From contig JAGFNK010000886.1 of assembly GCA_025769875.1 (NCBI GenBank), forward strand, positions 1-19,095: DNA of 19,095 nt. Reading direction: 5' to 3'. The stretch is from Russula earlei. Lineage: Eukaryota; Basidiomycota; Agaricomycetes; Russulales; Russulaceae. A program made the translations under genes and the position numbers. Positions 1 through 9,412 of this stretch are shown one piece after another. The first letter of the stretch is position 1. Every line of letters starts with the position of its first letter. A model generated the notes under the pieces. It saw nothing but the letters and a program-made list of their open reading frames with translations, was not told the origin of the DNA and made no database searches.

Positions 1-15
1 TATAAGGCCCTTATA

Positions 16-227
16 CAGTGACCCAAAAAACTGTTCAAATGTTTTGTACATTTTCATTGTATTAACCATATCTAAAGAACCACTGCAGATAATAATATGT
101 AACTAGGTTTGTTTTCAAGCTCTACATCATAGCTTTGTAATGGTATACTTTATACAGCATAAGCATAATTATTTAGGAAGATATAAGGTATGTTTGCTGG
201 TGTACCCATTTGAACAGTTTTTTGGCC
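16..227 (+). repeat. Left terminal inverted repeat of Tc1 element
   Basis: Imperfect inverse of 1422-1633. It holds two copies of a site of about 20 bp reading ACCCAAAAAACTGTTCAAATG-like: one at the outer end (21-41) and one in opposite orientation at the inner end (207-227). These are probable transposase binding sites. Confidence 0.9.
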
Positions 228-331
228 TTTGTTAGTGAATTCATTATTTCTCAGATTGAGATTCATATTCTTTCCCCAGAGGGCTAAAATTGAACATGGA
301 GGTCATGTGACCTATAATAAACTCAAACCAT

Positions 332-1391
332 GTGCAAATAAGCCAAAACAGCTGCTTCTTCTTCACCAACAACATCATGAAGTCTCTTCTTCCTCATGAA
401 GTCAACTACATCATCTCCCTTCTCCAGGCCAACCATTCAGTTAGTAACATTGCCAAGGCAGCACACAGAAGCATTGGTTCAATCACCAACATTTGCCAGA
501 AATACCTTCCTGACCTTCCAAAGTCCTCTAGAGGTTGTCCTTCCAAGCTCTCTAACCTTGACATCTGCTTTGCCACACACCTTCTTAGCTCTGGAGAAGC
601 AGATACTGCTCCTCAGGTTGCTAGAAGGTTGAAGATCATCAAAGAGTCCACTATCTCCAATCAGACCATTTGAAACTACCAACAAGGCAGGCTTGAAGGC
701 AGTTACAAAGAAGAAGAGGCCTTACCTTAAACCAAGTCACTATAGGGCCAGAAAGGACTTTGCAGAAAAGTACCTATACTGGACTGTGGAGGACTGAAAG
801 AGGGTAATTTGGTCAGATGAGACCAAAATCAATTGTATGGGCTCAGATGGCAAGAAATGGGCTTGGAAAAAAAGAGGAGAGCACCTTTCTGAATGCCTTG
901 TTCAGCCAACAGTCAAACATGGAGGAGGTTCCTTGATGTTGTGGGGCTGCATGTCTTGGGAAGGAGTTGGGCATGCAGCAAAGATTGATGGAAGGATGGA
1001 TGCTGAACTTTATTGCAGCATTTTGGAGGATGAACTACTTGCATCTATCAAGTAGTTCAAGAAGAAATGCAAAGATACCCTCTTTCAACAGGACAATGCC
1101 TCAATCCACAAGAGCAGGCTTGCCACATCTTGGTTCCAAGACCACAGAATTCAGGTCATGGACTGGCCAGCTCAATCCCCAGACCTCAATCCTATTGAGC
1201 ATCTTTGGGCTCATCTCAAAAAGAAGCTTGCAGCTTATCCAACACCCCCTAAGGGAATCAATGAACTTTGAGAGTGCACACAGCTGGAATGGGAGGCCAT
1301 TGATCATACTGTTGTGCAGAATTTGATAGAATGTATGCCTAGGAGGGTGGAAGAGGTGTTCAAAGCAAATGGAGGATACACAAACTACTGA
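332..1391 (+). pseudogene. Tc1-family transposase (DD34E), inactivated
   Basis: Cut-and-paste transposase of the Tc1 group. Translation can begin at ATG 332 or 377. The second start, giving MKSLLPHEV, fits the family's helix-turn-helix start better. The N-terminal DNA-binding region is followed by the catalytic core: first Asp in WSDET (codon at 816), second Asp in QQDN, and Glu in NPIEHLW. Exactly 34 residues separate the last two, the Tc1 hallmark. The frame is broken by TGA at 671, a +1 frame change near 680, TGA at 795, TAG at 1053 and TGA at 1269. The natural end is TGA 1389-1391. All four nonsense codons could come from C-to-T or G-to-A changes. The gene cannot make a full-length protein, so any recent movement would have needed transposase in trans. 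Confidence 0.9.
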
Positions 1392-1421
1392 TGTTTGGCA
1401 TATACCCTATTTAGATACCAA

Positions 1422-1633
1422 GGCAAAAAAACTGTTCAAATGGATACACTGGAAGAAATACCTTATATCTTCTTACATAATTATGTTCATAGTATATATA
1501 GTATTTCATTACAAAGCTATGATGTAGAGCTTTAAAACAAGCCCACTAACATGTTATCAGCTGCAGTGGTTCTCTAGATATGGTTAATACAATGAAAATG
1601 TACAAAACATTTGAACAGTTTTTTGGGTCACTG
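1422..1633 (-). repeat. Right terminal inverted repeat of Tc1 element
   Basis: Inverse of 16-227 with scattered mismatches. The inner site lies at 1422-1441 and the outer at about 1608-1628, in opposite orientations, as in the left repeat. Confidence 0.9.
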
Positions 1634-2033
1634 TATAGTTCTATTAGGGTCTCTAGAGTCGACCCTAATACTCCTATTAAGGTCCTTAGTATTGCCTTAT
1701 AGTCCGTTCTATAGTTATTAGAGTTGGTCTAATAACGCGTTGTAGGGCCTTTGATACTAGGTTAGTGCCTATTGTAGAACTTCTAGGGTCGTTCCAAAGG
1801 GTCTTTAGGAAGGCCCTAATACTGTCTTTTGTTGTTAAAAGGGTTGCCTTTAAGTGGGGCTTGCTGTATGTCGATTGTGCCGAGAATCACTCGCACAACA
1901 ATGCACGCGCAATATTGTGGACACCTCTACTCACCCTTTTTGCTCGTGTGAACAGGGTGACACCATGGAGGCTGGGTTTCCTCCTATAAGGAAGGGTCCT
2001 TCAAGGACCCTCTCCGGAGAATGGTTCATGACA

Positions 2034-3075
2034 GTAAAGGGAAATTATGAATCTCATTTTCATCATCCAAGACCTCTGTAATAGTAGCACTAGTCTCTAC
2101 TATGTGTGTATTGACCTTTCTGTTAGTTCCTGTGCTGGTCTCCAACTCTTTCTTCACCTTCTCCTCCTCATCCTTTTTCTTCTTTCTGCACTCTGAAGAC
2201 TTGTGTCCAGGTTTCTGACAATAATAGCATTTGATCTTGGGCTTGTCTTTGTCCTTCTTGACTGGAGCAACTTTGTTAAGGGACATGGAGGAACTGGCCC
2301 AGCAACTTTCCTCATTGTGTTGAAGATAGATGCAGTATGTGTGATTAGATAGCAGCAGATGATAAGATCGCAGGCAGATCTATCAGACAATAGTTCAGTT
2401 TGGTTGACACAAAACTGATATAAATAATGTACCTATCAGACAATAGCTACAACATGTCATTAGTAATGCAAGATAGGATATCATAGTGTAAATACTCACT
2501 TCAGTTTGGTTGACACAAAACTGAAGTGATCTACATACTTTGTGGCATTCTTAAGTACCTGAGACTGCCACTGGATGCAGTACAGCTAACTACCATCATG
2601 GATCACTAAGGAAGTCCAAGGATCAGTTGTAAGTAGCTACCAATTGTCCTAAATCACTCTATCAGTGTAACTAACGTGTGCTGCAGCATATGAGCTGAGC
2701 CAGTGATGCCCAGACTGGGTGATCCAACGCATCAATGCGTCTGAGTTGTGATCATATCACAATGCACCTGAGACTCTGAGCAGTGCAGATCTCAACACAT
2801 TGAGGATCTGATCTTGGATTGTCTGGGGATTAAGGTCTGCAGGATCACCAGTGGCTAAGATAGTTTGCGCTAGACCCAAGTAAGCTTTGGGTAAGGCTCA
2901 GAGAATGATAAGGCTGTCAAGGCCATCAGGAATGATGTATTTATTGTTTTGGAGATTGATTTGCACATCATTTAATTTCTGTAGCTGCAGGATCATTGGA
3001 CTTGTGTCATCCAGAAGGTTTGGTTTTAATTAAGATTGAGTGATGATTGAAGCCATTCATTTTCATAATAGCTTC
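2034..3075 (-). pseudogene. Decayed Ty1/copia gag fragment
   Basis: The minus strand matches the 5' part of the polyprotein of the intact copia element (about 8316-8870) but is heavily mutated. The best-preserved part is 2040-2286, which encodes a basic segment and a CCHC zinc knuckle (CYYCQKPGHKSSEC) with the same Lys-rich tail as the intact Gag. The homology resumes after 2797, beyond a solo LTR that splits the fragment, and fades towards 3075, where family-B LTR #2 begins. It is CpG-poor, with stops and frame changes, so it is an old relic of the same or a sister family. Integrase and reverse transcriptase parts are absent. Confidence 0.8.
2318..2797 (-). mobile_element. Solo copia LTR, diverged, with CATTG duplication
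   Basis: This 480-bp piece starts TGTTGAAG and ends ATCTCAACA, the same ends as the LTRs of the intact copia element. It is flanked by the 5-bp repeat CATTG (2313-2317 and 2798-2802). The internal stem CACTTCAGTTT / AAACTGAAGTG (2497-2507, 2518-2528) is shared with the younger LTR although the loop differs. It sits inside a copia gag relic, so a copia element inserted into an older copia copy and then collapsed to one LTR. Confidence 0.88.
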
Positions 3076-3947
3076 TGTTCTGACTCACTGTTGAACAATC
3101 CAGTTCAAGAGCAAGGTAAAAGCTCAGAGATGAGTCAACTGAGTTCAAGGACAAAGTTGGTGAAGAGCACAGTCCAAACAAGTAGCAAGTACCAGAGAGG
3201 GACTGGTACTGGCTGTGAGAGGTGATCATAGAAAGAGAGGGCCAGATTGTACTAGATAGGGCAGTCACAAAGGAGTACCCTCAGTAGTGGAGTGCCTCAA
3301 ATCAAATGGACAGTCTGAAGACTATCCACTACTTTATTGAGTGCTTATATACTACAAGGGAACTGCTAAATAGGGAACAAGTCATAACCTTGTTATCAAG
3401 CACCATTGGCAGATGAGTAAGAAGTCAGAGTGCACTTACTGAGCATGCTCAGTCATGCTCAGTAAGCTGCTGAGTAAGAAGGCTCATATTGATGAGTAAG
3501 AGCCTTTAGTGTCCACATGTATACTGCTTAGTACATGTGCAAACCACCTGATTCATTTACTGTTAGTTAGTTTAGGGCCAGTCATCTGAGGACTTGTGGT
3601 TTTGTCCAGATAATAGAGTTGTCCATAAGGCCCCTAGAGTTAGTCTAATAACATGTTATAGAGCCTATAGTATCTTTGTTAGTGCCTCTTGTAGAGCACT
3701 TTGGGTATCCTAAAGGGTCTTTAGGGAGCCTATAATACTGTCTTATATTGCTAGAAGGGTTGCCACTAAGTAGGGCTTGTTGTATGTTGATTGTGCCTAG
3801 AATCAATTGCACAACAATGTGTGTGCAATATTGTGGACACCTCAACTCACCCCTTTTGTCTGTGTGAACAGGGTGGCATCATAGAGGCTGGGTTCCTCTA
3901 ATAAAGAAGGGTCCTTCAAGGGCCCTCTCTGGGAAATGGTTCATGAC
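3076..3947 (-). repeat. Family-B LTR #2
   Basis: This is an 872-bp copy of the LTR family also seen at 11874-13265, in opposite orientation. Its 3' end on the minus strand is at 3076 (TGTTCTGACTC read on plus) and its 5' end at 3947 (GGTTCATGACA). It contains the start-site motif TGGACAGTCT near 3310, the cluster of CTGAG palindromes near 3440, and almost no CpG. The flanking five bases (GCTTC on the left, AAAGG on the right) do not match, so no target duplication survives. Confidence 0.8.
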
Positions 3948-4638
3948 AAAAGGAGTACCTTTGGTAATGGAGTGCCACAAATCAAATGGACAGTCTGAAG
4001 ACTGTCTGCTACTTTATTGAGCTCTTAAATACTACAAGGGAACTGCTAAATAGAGAACAAGTCATAATCTTGTTATCAAGCACAATGAGAGATGAGTAAG
4101 ACATTGGAGAACACTTAGTGAGCATGCTCAGTCATGCTCAGTAAGCTGCTGAGTAAGGAGGCCTCTGATGATGAGTAAGGGCCTTTACTGTCCACATGTT
4201 CACTGCCTAGTGCACATGCAAAGCATCTGATTCATTTACTATTAGTTAGTTTAGAGCTGGTCTTTTGGAGACTTGGAGTATTTGACAGTGAGGAGGTGTT
4301 TCTTATAAGGCCTTTAATAAGGTTCTATTAGGGTCCTTAGAGTCAGCCCTAATATCAGTATTAAGGCACCTAGTGTTGTCTTATAGTTCATTCTAAGGTT
4401 ATTAGAGTTAGTCTAATAATATATTCTAAGGTCTATAGTATCTTCATCAGCATCCAATATGAGGACTTCAGGGTCATCTTAAAGGGTCCTTAGAAAGTCT
4501 TTAGTGTTGTCATTTACTATTAGATAGGTTGCCACTAAGTAGGGCTTGCTGTATGTCAATTGTGCCTAAAATCAATTGTGCTACAATGCACATGTGATAT
4601 TGTGGACACCTCTAGTCACCCCTTTTGGCCATGTGAAC
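3948..4638 (-). repeat. Family-B LTR #3, truncated at both ends
   Basis: Begins in mid-LTR: AAAGGAGTACC at 3948 matches the interior of LTR #2 at 3268. It runs in the same orientation to about 4638, where the match stops abruptly after GTGAACA, about 90 bp short of the LTR end. It abuts LTR #2 directly. The arrangement points to recombination or deletion between repeats, not a simple insertion. It is CpG-poor. Confidence 0.75.
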
Positions 4639-4667
4639 ATTATGAGATCTACAGTGAACAATGCAAG
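4639..4667 (+). pseudogene. hAT transposase fragment left of the copia element
   Basis: A short piece encoding HYEIYSEQC-like residues in frame with the hAT piece at 9854 once the copia element and one GCAAG are removed. It resembles the end of a BED-type zinc finger. The upstream part of the gene is missing and is replaced by the truncated family-B LTR. Confidence 0.45.
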
Positions 4668-5103
4668 TGTTGAATCGCGCAGTGATAAAGCAGATTAGAT
4701 CGTAATAGATCTAATAAAATGATATTCAGTTTCTGTGAGACGAAACTAGCTTGTGTCATATTTACCTAATAAAATGATACTACAACGCGTAATCAGCTAC
4801 TGATAAGATCGTGAGATAGTAAGTACTTACTTCAGTTTCTGTGAGACGAAACTGAAGTATCTACTGTATGTACGACGCTCTTAAGTATCTGAGAGCGTCC
4901 CTAATTATTTTGTCTATAGTAACTATCAAATTGTTTTCACGATCGCTATGTGCTAGCTACCGATTGTCTTAGATCATACTATCAATTTTGTTATCGTACG
5001 CGTTTCATCAATTGAGCTGAAACGCTTATGTGGTCCGGGCCTGTGGGCCGCCCGGACAGTTTGGGCCGACGCGTCAACGCTTCGGCTACTCTTTATCTCA
5101 ACA
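4668..5103 (-). repeat. 3' LTR of the copia element
   Basis: 436 bp, TGTTGAATCG...TATCTCAACA on plus. It contains five short inverted repeats: arms 4728-4733/4742-4747, 4829-4839/4848-4858 (11 bp, perfect), 4874-4881/4892-4899, 5000-5007/5018-5025 and 5033-5040/5050-5057. Confidence 0.96.
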
Positions 5104-5111
5104 TCCCCCCG
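5104..5111 (-). other. Polypurine tract of the copia element
   Basis: On the minus strand CGGGGGGA lies directly upstream of the 3' LTR. This is the usual position and composition of the plus-strand primer. Confidence 0.8.
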
Positions 5112-5136
5112 TGATCTAGACAGTCAGTAGATTAGA

Positions 5137-8100
5137 TCAGATGAGACCTAATCCAGTGATGAAAGTCTGAAGCAACACATGAGCGTGCGGCTTGGTTAGA
5201 CCATCAGCAAGCATCTCTGCTGTGGGAGTTCTGACTAGATCAATTAGTCCGTCCTCGATGTACTGTCTGATTGCGTGATGCTTTATGGGGATATGTTTTG
5301 ATCTTCTTCCGGTGACGGGATTGAGCGCAAGATCTACGGCGCCTTTGTTATCACCATGGAGCGGAATCGGATCAGTGATATCGTAGCCGATTTCGGAGAA
5401 GAAGCTCCGATACCACGCGGCTTGATTAGCTGCGTCGGCTAGGGCCATATACTCGGCTTGAGTGGTACTCTGGGCGATGGTCTTCTGTTTACGCGAGGAC
5501 CAGGAAATTGCAGCTCCGGATAGCAAGAATACATAGCCCGAAGTGGAGTGAAAGTCATCTGCGTCATCTCCGAGACTAGAATCGGAGTATCCGTGCAGTC
5601 CAACGCCTCCCGCGCCATCGTAATGTAGCTTTAGTTGGGCTGTGCTGTTAAGATAAGATAGCACATATTTTGCAAGGCGTAGGTGCTGCGTTGACGGATT
5701 GCTGGAATACTGTGCAAGACGCGAGACTGCGAAGGAGATATCTGGACGCGTTCCGATTTGCACATACAGGAGGCTGCCAATTATTCTCTGGTAGTACTTT
5801 ATTTCCGAAGGCGTTGCCTGTCCAGTATGCTTAACCAGATGTATTTCCGCGCCGGACGGAAGTGGGGTGCGGACCGGATTGGAATCCGCCATCCCGAAGC
5901 GATTAACGATCTCCGAGATGTACCTAGATTGGTCAATGTCTAACACTTTAGCCGAGCGATCACGCGTTACGCGGATCCCAAGATAGGACTCGATCTCGCC
6001 TAGATCAGTCATCTCATAGCATGTAGACAGTGATTGTTTGATGCCAGTAATCTGCGCGCGCGAGTCGCTTAAGATTGTGATATCATCGACATAGAGGATG
6101 ATAATGATAGTGGGTCCCCCCGCGTCTTGGCGATGATAGACGCCGGCATCAGAATGCGTGCGCGTGAAGCCGAGCTCAATGAGAACCCCATGAAACTGCA
6201 GGTTCCATGCGCGCGAAGCTTGTTTGAGACCGTAGATCGCCTTCTTTAGGCGGCAAACTTGGTGTGATGTCTCCGGAACAGTGAATCCTTGTGGTTGCTC
6301 CATATAAATCTCTTCGTCCAGTAGCCCGTTCAGGAACGCCGACTTGACGTCCATCTGGTGGATCTCCCAATCCTCTAGCGCGGCCAACGCTAACAAGAGT
6401 CGCAAAGACTCAAATCTCGCTACTGGAGAGAAGGTGTCACTGTAATCAAGTCCTTCAATTTGTGTAAACCCCTTGGCTACAACACGCGCGCGAAATCGGC
6501 CATCCGATTTGCGTGCAAATACCCATCTTGATTTCACGGCCTTACGGCCCGGCGGTAGATCGACTAGATCCCAGGTACCATTTCTGGCAAGCGCGTCTAT
6601 CTCATACTGACAGGCGGCTTTCCAATCATCGGCTGAGTCCGATTCCATCGCTTCCCGATAAGATACAGGGTTTAGCGCCTCGGCAGTCGCTAACAGGGCC
6701 GTATGTGATATGCGCCCTCTCCGAGCTGGACGTTCCGCGTTGTCCTCACCGAAATATCTTGGGTTTGGACGCGGGTTAGCTCTAAGTCTACGAGGCGAGG
6801 GTGGACGCGTCACGAAGGCGGGTCGCGGAAGTGCTGGAGGGGTCGGGATAGGAATGCGGGACGGGGGAGTATGGTACACTGAAACATTCTGAGGTGCCGC
6901 CGCAAGATTTGCAGGGGTTTCCGGAGGCGCGCGGCCATCCAGTTGGTGTGGGACAGGTTCCGGGAGGGAAAAAGTAATAGGTCCGGCAGGGACCAGGGGT
7001 AGCATGGGCAAGGCGGACGGTCCACCGCTTGCCTTTGCTGGGAAGAACGCTTCGTCGAATGTTACATCACGCGAAAGTACTATTTTCCGGGTGGCTGGAT
7101 TCCATAGGCGGTAGCCTTTAGATCCTGATTCATAGCCGACGAATGTCATTTCAATCGCCTTGGGATCGAGCTTCTTCCGCTTAGCGTCAGGGACATGTAC
7201 ATATGCCCTGCATCCGAAAACTCGGAAGTAAGAGACGTCCGGGATGTGTCCGGAGTCCCACAATTCATGAGGGGTACGCCAACCGAGAACGCGAGTGGGC
7301 GTGCGATTGTGAATGTGAACTGCAGCATCAGTAGCCAGTTCCCAAAACCCGAGAGTAAGACCGGCGCTGTGTATCATGGCGCGCATCTTGTCTTCCAGGG
7401 TCCGGTTCCATCGCTCCGCTAATCCGTTCTGTTGTGGGGAACCCGGCATCGTTAATTTGTGCTCGATCCCCTTCTGCGTTAGTACCGATCTAAGGGCGCC
7501 CGACATGTATTCTCCACCGCGATCCGAGTGCAAAGCCTTAACTGTCTCGCTTGTTTGATTTTCAGCCCAAGCCATATATTTCTTGAAGGCGTCTGCACAC
7601 TGATCTTTTGTTTTGAGAAAGTACACTACTCCAAAGCGGGAGTAGTCGTCGATAAATGTCGCGAAGTAACTTGCGCCCCGGATAGACCGGACTTGCATCG
7701 GACCGGCTAGATCGCTGTGTACGATTTGCAATCTCCGTTCCGAGCGTTTAGAGGAACCCGAGAAAGGAAGTCTCGGCTGCTTGCCGAGTTGACACCCTGG
7801 GCAAGGGGCGAGATCCTTGTCGGTTGAGCTAAGCGAAATTCCATTAACGGAATCGCTGTAACGTATGAGTGCGTTCCGGGACATATGTCCCATCCGCTGA
7901 TGCCAGATGTCGAGTGATAGCGCACCACTCTGCGCGTGTAGGGACGGAATGGATAGGTCAAACCAGAATAGATTATTCTCCATGTACCCTTGCGCGATCT
8001 TCCGATCTTTGATGTGGATCTGGAAGCCATCTTTAGTGAATGTTATTTGACCCCCTTTCCGGAGCAGCGCTGACACTGAGAAGTACCGCGCGTCGGCTTC

Positions 8101-9162
8101 CGGAACATGCATAACATCTGAAAGGGTCAATTGAACATCCCCAGTTCCTCCTGACGGCCTGACGGAAACCGATCCAGTCCCAATCTGTGAGATGACAGCA
8201 TGACCTCCAAGACTAACAGATCCGGACGCTGGAGCCCAAGAAATGAAGTCGGAGCGGAACGGCGTAATATGATGAGTCGCTCCGGAATCGACCATCCAAC
8301 GGGATCGGGCTGTCGCGTAGAGAGAAACACGTATTTCATTATCATCATCCGATACTTCGGTAATAGTGGCAGTAGTCTCCACTATGTGCGCGTTGACTTT
8401 GGACGTCTGAGCGCCTCCTGCAGCCCCCTTTCCTTTCTTCGCCTTCTCCTCCTCATCCTTCTTTTTCTTCCTGCACTCCGGTGACTTGTGTCCGAGTTTC
8501 TGACAATAGTAACACTTTATTTTGGACTTGTCTTTGTCCTTCTTTACTGGAGCGACTTTATTGAGGGACGCGGAGGGGCCGGCCCGGCGACCTTCCTCAT
8601 TGAGGATCCGTTCCTGGATCGTTTGCGGGGAAAGATCTTTCGGAGCGCCAGCCGCGAGAATAGTCGAGGCGACAGCCGAGTAAGCGTCGGGTAACGCTTT
8701 GATCAGAATGAAGCTAAATTGAAGATCAGAAATCTTCATATCATTGTTTTGGAGAGTGTTCCGCGCGTCATTAAGTTTCTGTAATTGTGGAAGCATTGGG
8801 GTAGTGTCGTCTAGGGCCGTTCCTGTCAGGGAGACCCAGCTATTGAACGCGGCCATAGACCCCACGCCTCCGTACGCGCGCTTTAGTTCCTCCCATTTGT
8901 CTTTGCACGATTTGAACTTAGTATCATCGGAAACTGCCAGCAAGATGTCTTTCTGCACATAGACCTCAAAGACTCCAAGGAGGACCTGCTCCTCCGAGTC
9001 CCAAGCTGTGTCCGGAGGGGACGGCGGGGAATCCGTGATATGATGCCTAAATCCGTTCATTCGGCAAACAGCGAGTACGCGCGAAGACCAAGTGGACCAA
9101 TTAGATCCATCGAAGATCTCCATTGTGACTCCGGGCGGGAACGTAAAAATTGAGGGTGCCAT
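5137..9162 (-). CDS. Copia gag-pol polyprotein (1341 aa)
   Basis: Single polyprotein with the Ty1/copia domain order. Gag occupies about residues 1-280, with a CCHC zinc knuckle at 217-230 (CYYCQKLGHKSPEC). The aspartic protease has its DSGA motif at 292-295. The GAG-pre-integrase HHCC finger uses His421, His426, Cys454 and Cys457. The integrase core has Asp484, Asp547 and Glu583, giving DD35E spacing. A Pro-rich linker spans about 710-810. The reverse transcriptase (about 865-1110) has Asp938 and YVDD at 1024-1027. RNase H has Asp1194, Glu1237 and Asp1271. No stop or frame change occurs, and gag and pol share one frame as in plant and Drosophila copia elements. The first ATG (9162) gives MAPSIF and follows a leader of about 230 bases. 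The stop is 33 bases before the 3' LTR. All key catalytic residues are present, so the protein is probably functional. Confidence 0.97.
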   Translation of the reverse strand: MAPSIFTFPPGVTMEIFDGSNWSTWSSRVLAVCRMNGFRHHITDSPPSPPDTAWDSEEQVLLGVFEVYVQKDILLAVSDDTKFKSCKDKWEELKRAYGGVGSMAAFNSWVSLTGTALDDTTPMLPQLQKLNDARNTLQNNDMKISDLQFSFILIKALPDAYSAVASTILAAGAPKDLSPQTIQERILNEEGRRAGPSASLNKVAPVKKDKDKSKIKCYYCQKLGHKSPECRKKKKDEEEKAKKGKGAAGGAQTSKVNAHIVETTATITEVSDDDNEIRVSLYATARSRWMVDSGATHHITPFRSDFISWAPASGSVSLGGHAVISQIGTGSVSVRPSGGTGDVQLTLSDVMHVPEADARYFSVSALLRKGGQITFTKDGFQIHIKDRKIAQGYMENNLFWFDLSIPSLHAQSGALSLDIWHQRMGHMSRNALIRYSDSVNGISLSSTDKDLAPCPGCQLGKQPRLPFSGSSKRSERRLQIVHSDLAGPMQVRSIRGASYFATFIDDYSRFGVVYFLKTKDQCADAFKKYMAWAENQTSETVKALHSDRGGEYMSGALRSVLTQKGIEHKLTMPGSPQQNGLAERWNRTLEDKMRAMIHSAGLTLGFWELATDAAVHIHNRTPTRVLGWRTPHELWDSGHIPDVSYFRVFGCRAYVHVPDAKRKKLDPKAIEMTFVGYESGSKGYRLWNPATRKIVLSRDVTFDEAFFPAKASGGPSALPMLPLVPAGPITFSLPEPVPHQLDGRAPPETPANLAAAPQNVSVYHTPPSRIPIPTPPALPRPAFVTRPPSPRRLRANPRPNPRYFGEDNAERPARRGRISHTALLATAEALNPVSYREAMESDSADDWKAACQYEIDALARNGTWDLVDLPPGRKAVKSRWVFARKSDGRFRARVVAKGFTQIEGLDYSDTFSPVARFESLRLLLALAALEDWEIHQMDVKSAFLNGLLDEEIYMEQPQGFTVPETSHQVCRLKKAIYGLKQASRAWNLQFHGVLIELGFTRTHSDAGVYHRQDAGGPTIIIILYVDDITILSDSRAQITGIKQSLSTCYEMTDLGEIESYLGIRVTRDRSAKVLDIDQSRYISEIVNRFGMADSNPVRTPLPSGAEIHLVKHTGQATPSEIKYYQRIIGSLLYVQIGTRPDISFAVSRLAQYSSNPSTQHLRLAKYVLSYLNSTAQLKLHYDGAGGVGLHGYSDSSLGDDADDFHSTSGYVFLLSGAAISWSSRKQKTIAQSTTQAEYMALADAANQAAWYRSFFSEIGYDITDPIPLHGDNKGAVDLALNPVTGRRSKHIPIKHHAIRQYIEDGLIDLVRTPTAEMLADGLTKPHAHVLLQTFITGLGLI

Positions 9163-9396
9163 GTGATTCGATTAGGTAAACGAGGTGATAAAACCAATCT
9201 GGGCAAGTGGAGCAAATACGCGTGCCAGATGTTAGAAATCCGATCAGTACCCCTGACGCGTGGGTCAAAAACTTCGATCCAAGTACCAAAAGTGTGGGGT
9301 GTCGTTCTGATGAACAGTGGCTCGTGAAGGAGAGAGAATGTGTCGATAGACTGTGTGAGCTTGTGTGTGGATTTCTGTCTTGGGAATTTAGTATTG
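9163..9396 (-). other. Untranslated leader of the copia element
   Basis: Sequence between the primer site and the polyprotein ATG. I see no coding frame that matches anything. Packaging signals would be expected here but none can be identified by eye. Confidence 0.6.
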
Positions 9397-9412
9397 GGCA
9401 GGGCCCATAACC
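9397..9412 (-). other. Primer binding site matching initiator tRNA-Met anticodon arm
   Basis: Directly next to the 5' LTR the minus strand reads GGTTATGGGCCCTGCC. Its complement, GGCAGGGCCCATAACC, corresponds to the anticodon stem-loop of eukaryotic initiator tRNA-Met (CAT anticodon inside), not to a tRNA 3' end. Drosophila copia and yeast Ty5 use such a cleaved half-tRNA primer. Confidence 0.8.

Larger units (their letters stand above)
16..1633 (+). mobile_element. Tc1/mariner DNA transposon, complete but inactive
   Basis: The element is 1618 bp long, bounded by CAGTGACCC at 16 and its inverse ending at 1633, and flanked by the TA duplication typical of the superfamily (14-15 and 1634-1635). 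Terminal inverted repeats are about 212 bp. The interior holds a transposase reading frame with the DD34E signature but several nonsense codons. Removing the element and one TA restores a family-B LTR. No CpG dinucleotide is present anywhere in the element. Confidence 0.93.
1..2033 (-). repeat. Family-B LTR #1, split by the Tc1 element
   Basis: Bases 1-15 and 1634-2033 form one continuous stretch once the Tc1 element is removed. The rejoined sequence aligns with the family-B copies at 3076-3947, 3948-4638 and 11874-13265. Its end at 2033 (reverse complement of TGTCATGAACC) equals the start of the complete copy at 11874. The LTR is on the minus strand and its other end lies left of the window. 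Unlike B copies #2 and #3 this piece keeps many CpG sites (1659-2020). It abuts a decayed copia gag fragment at 2034, into which it probably inserted. The matching target duplication would be outside the window. Confidence 0.75.
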
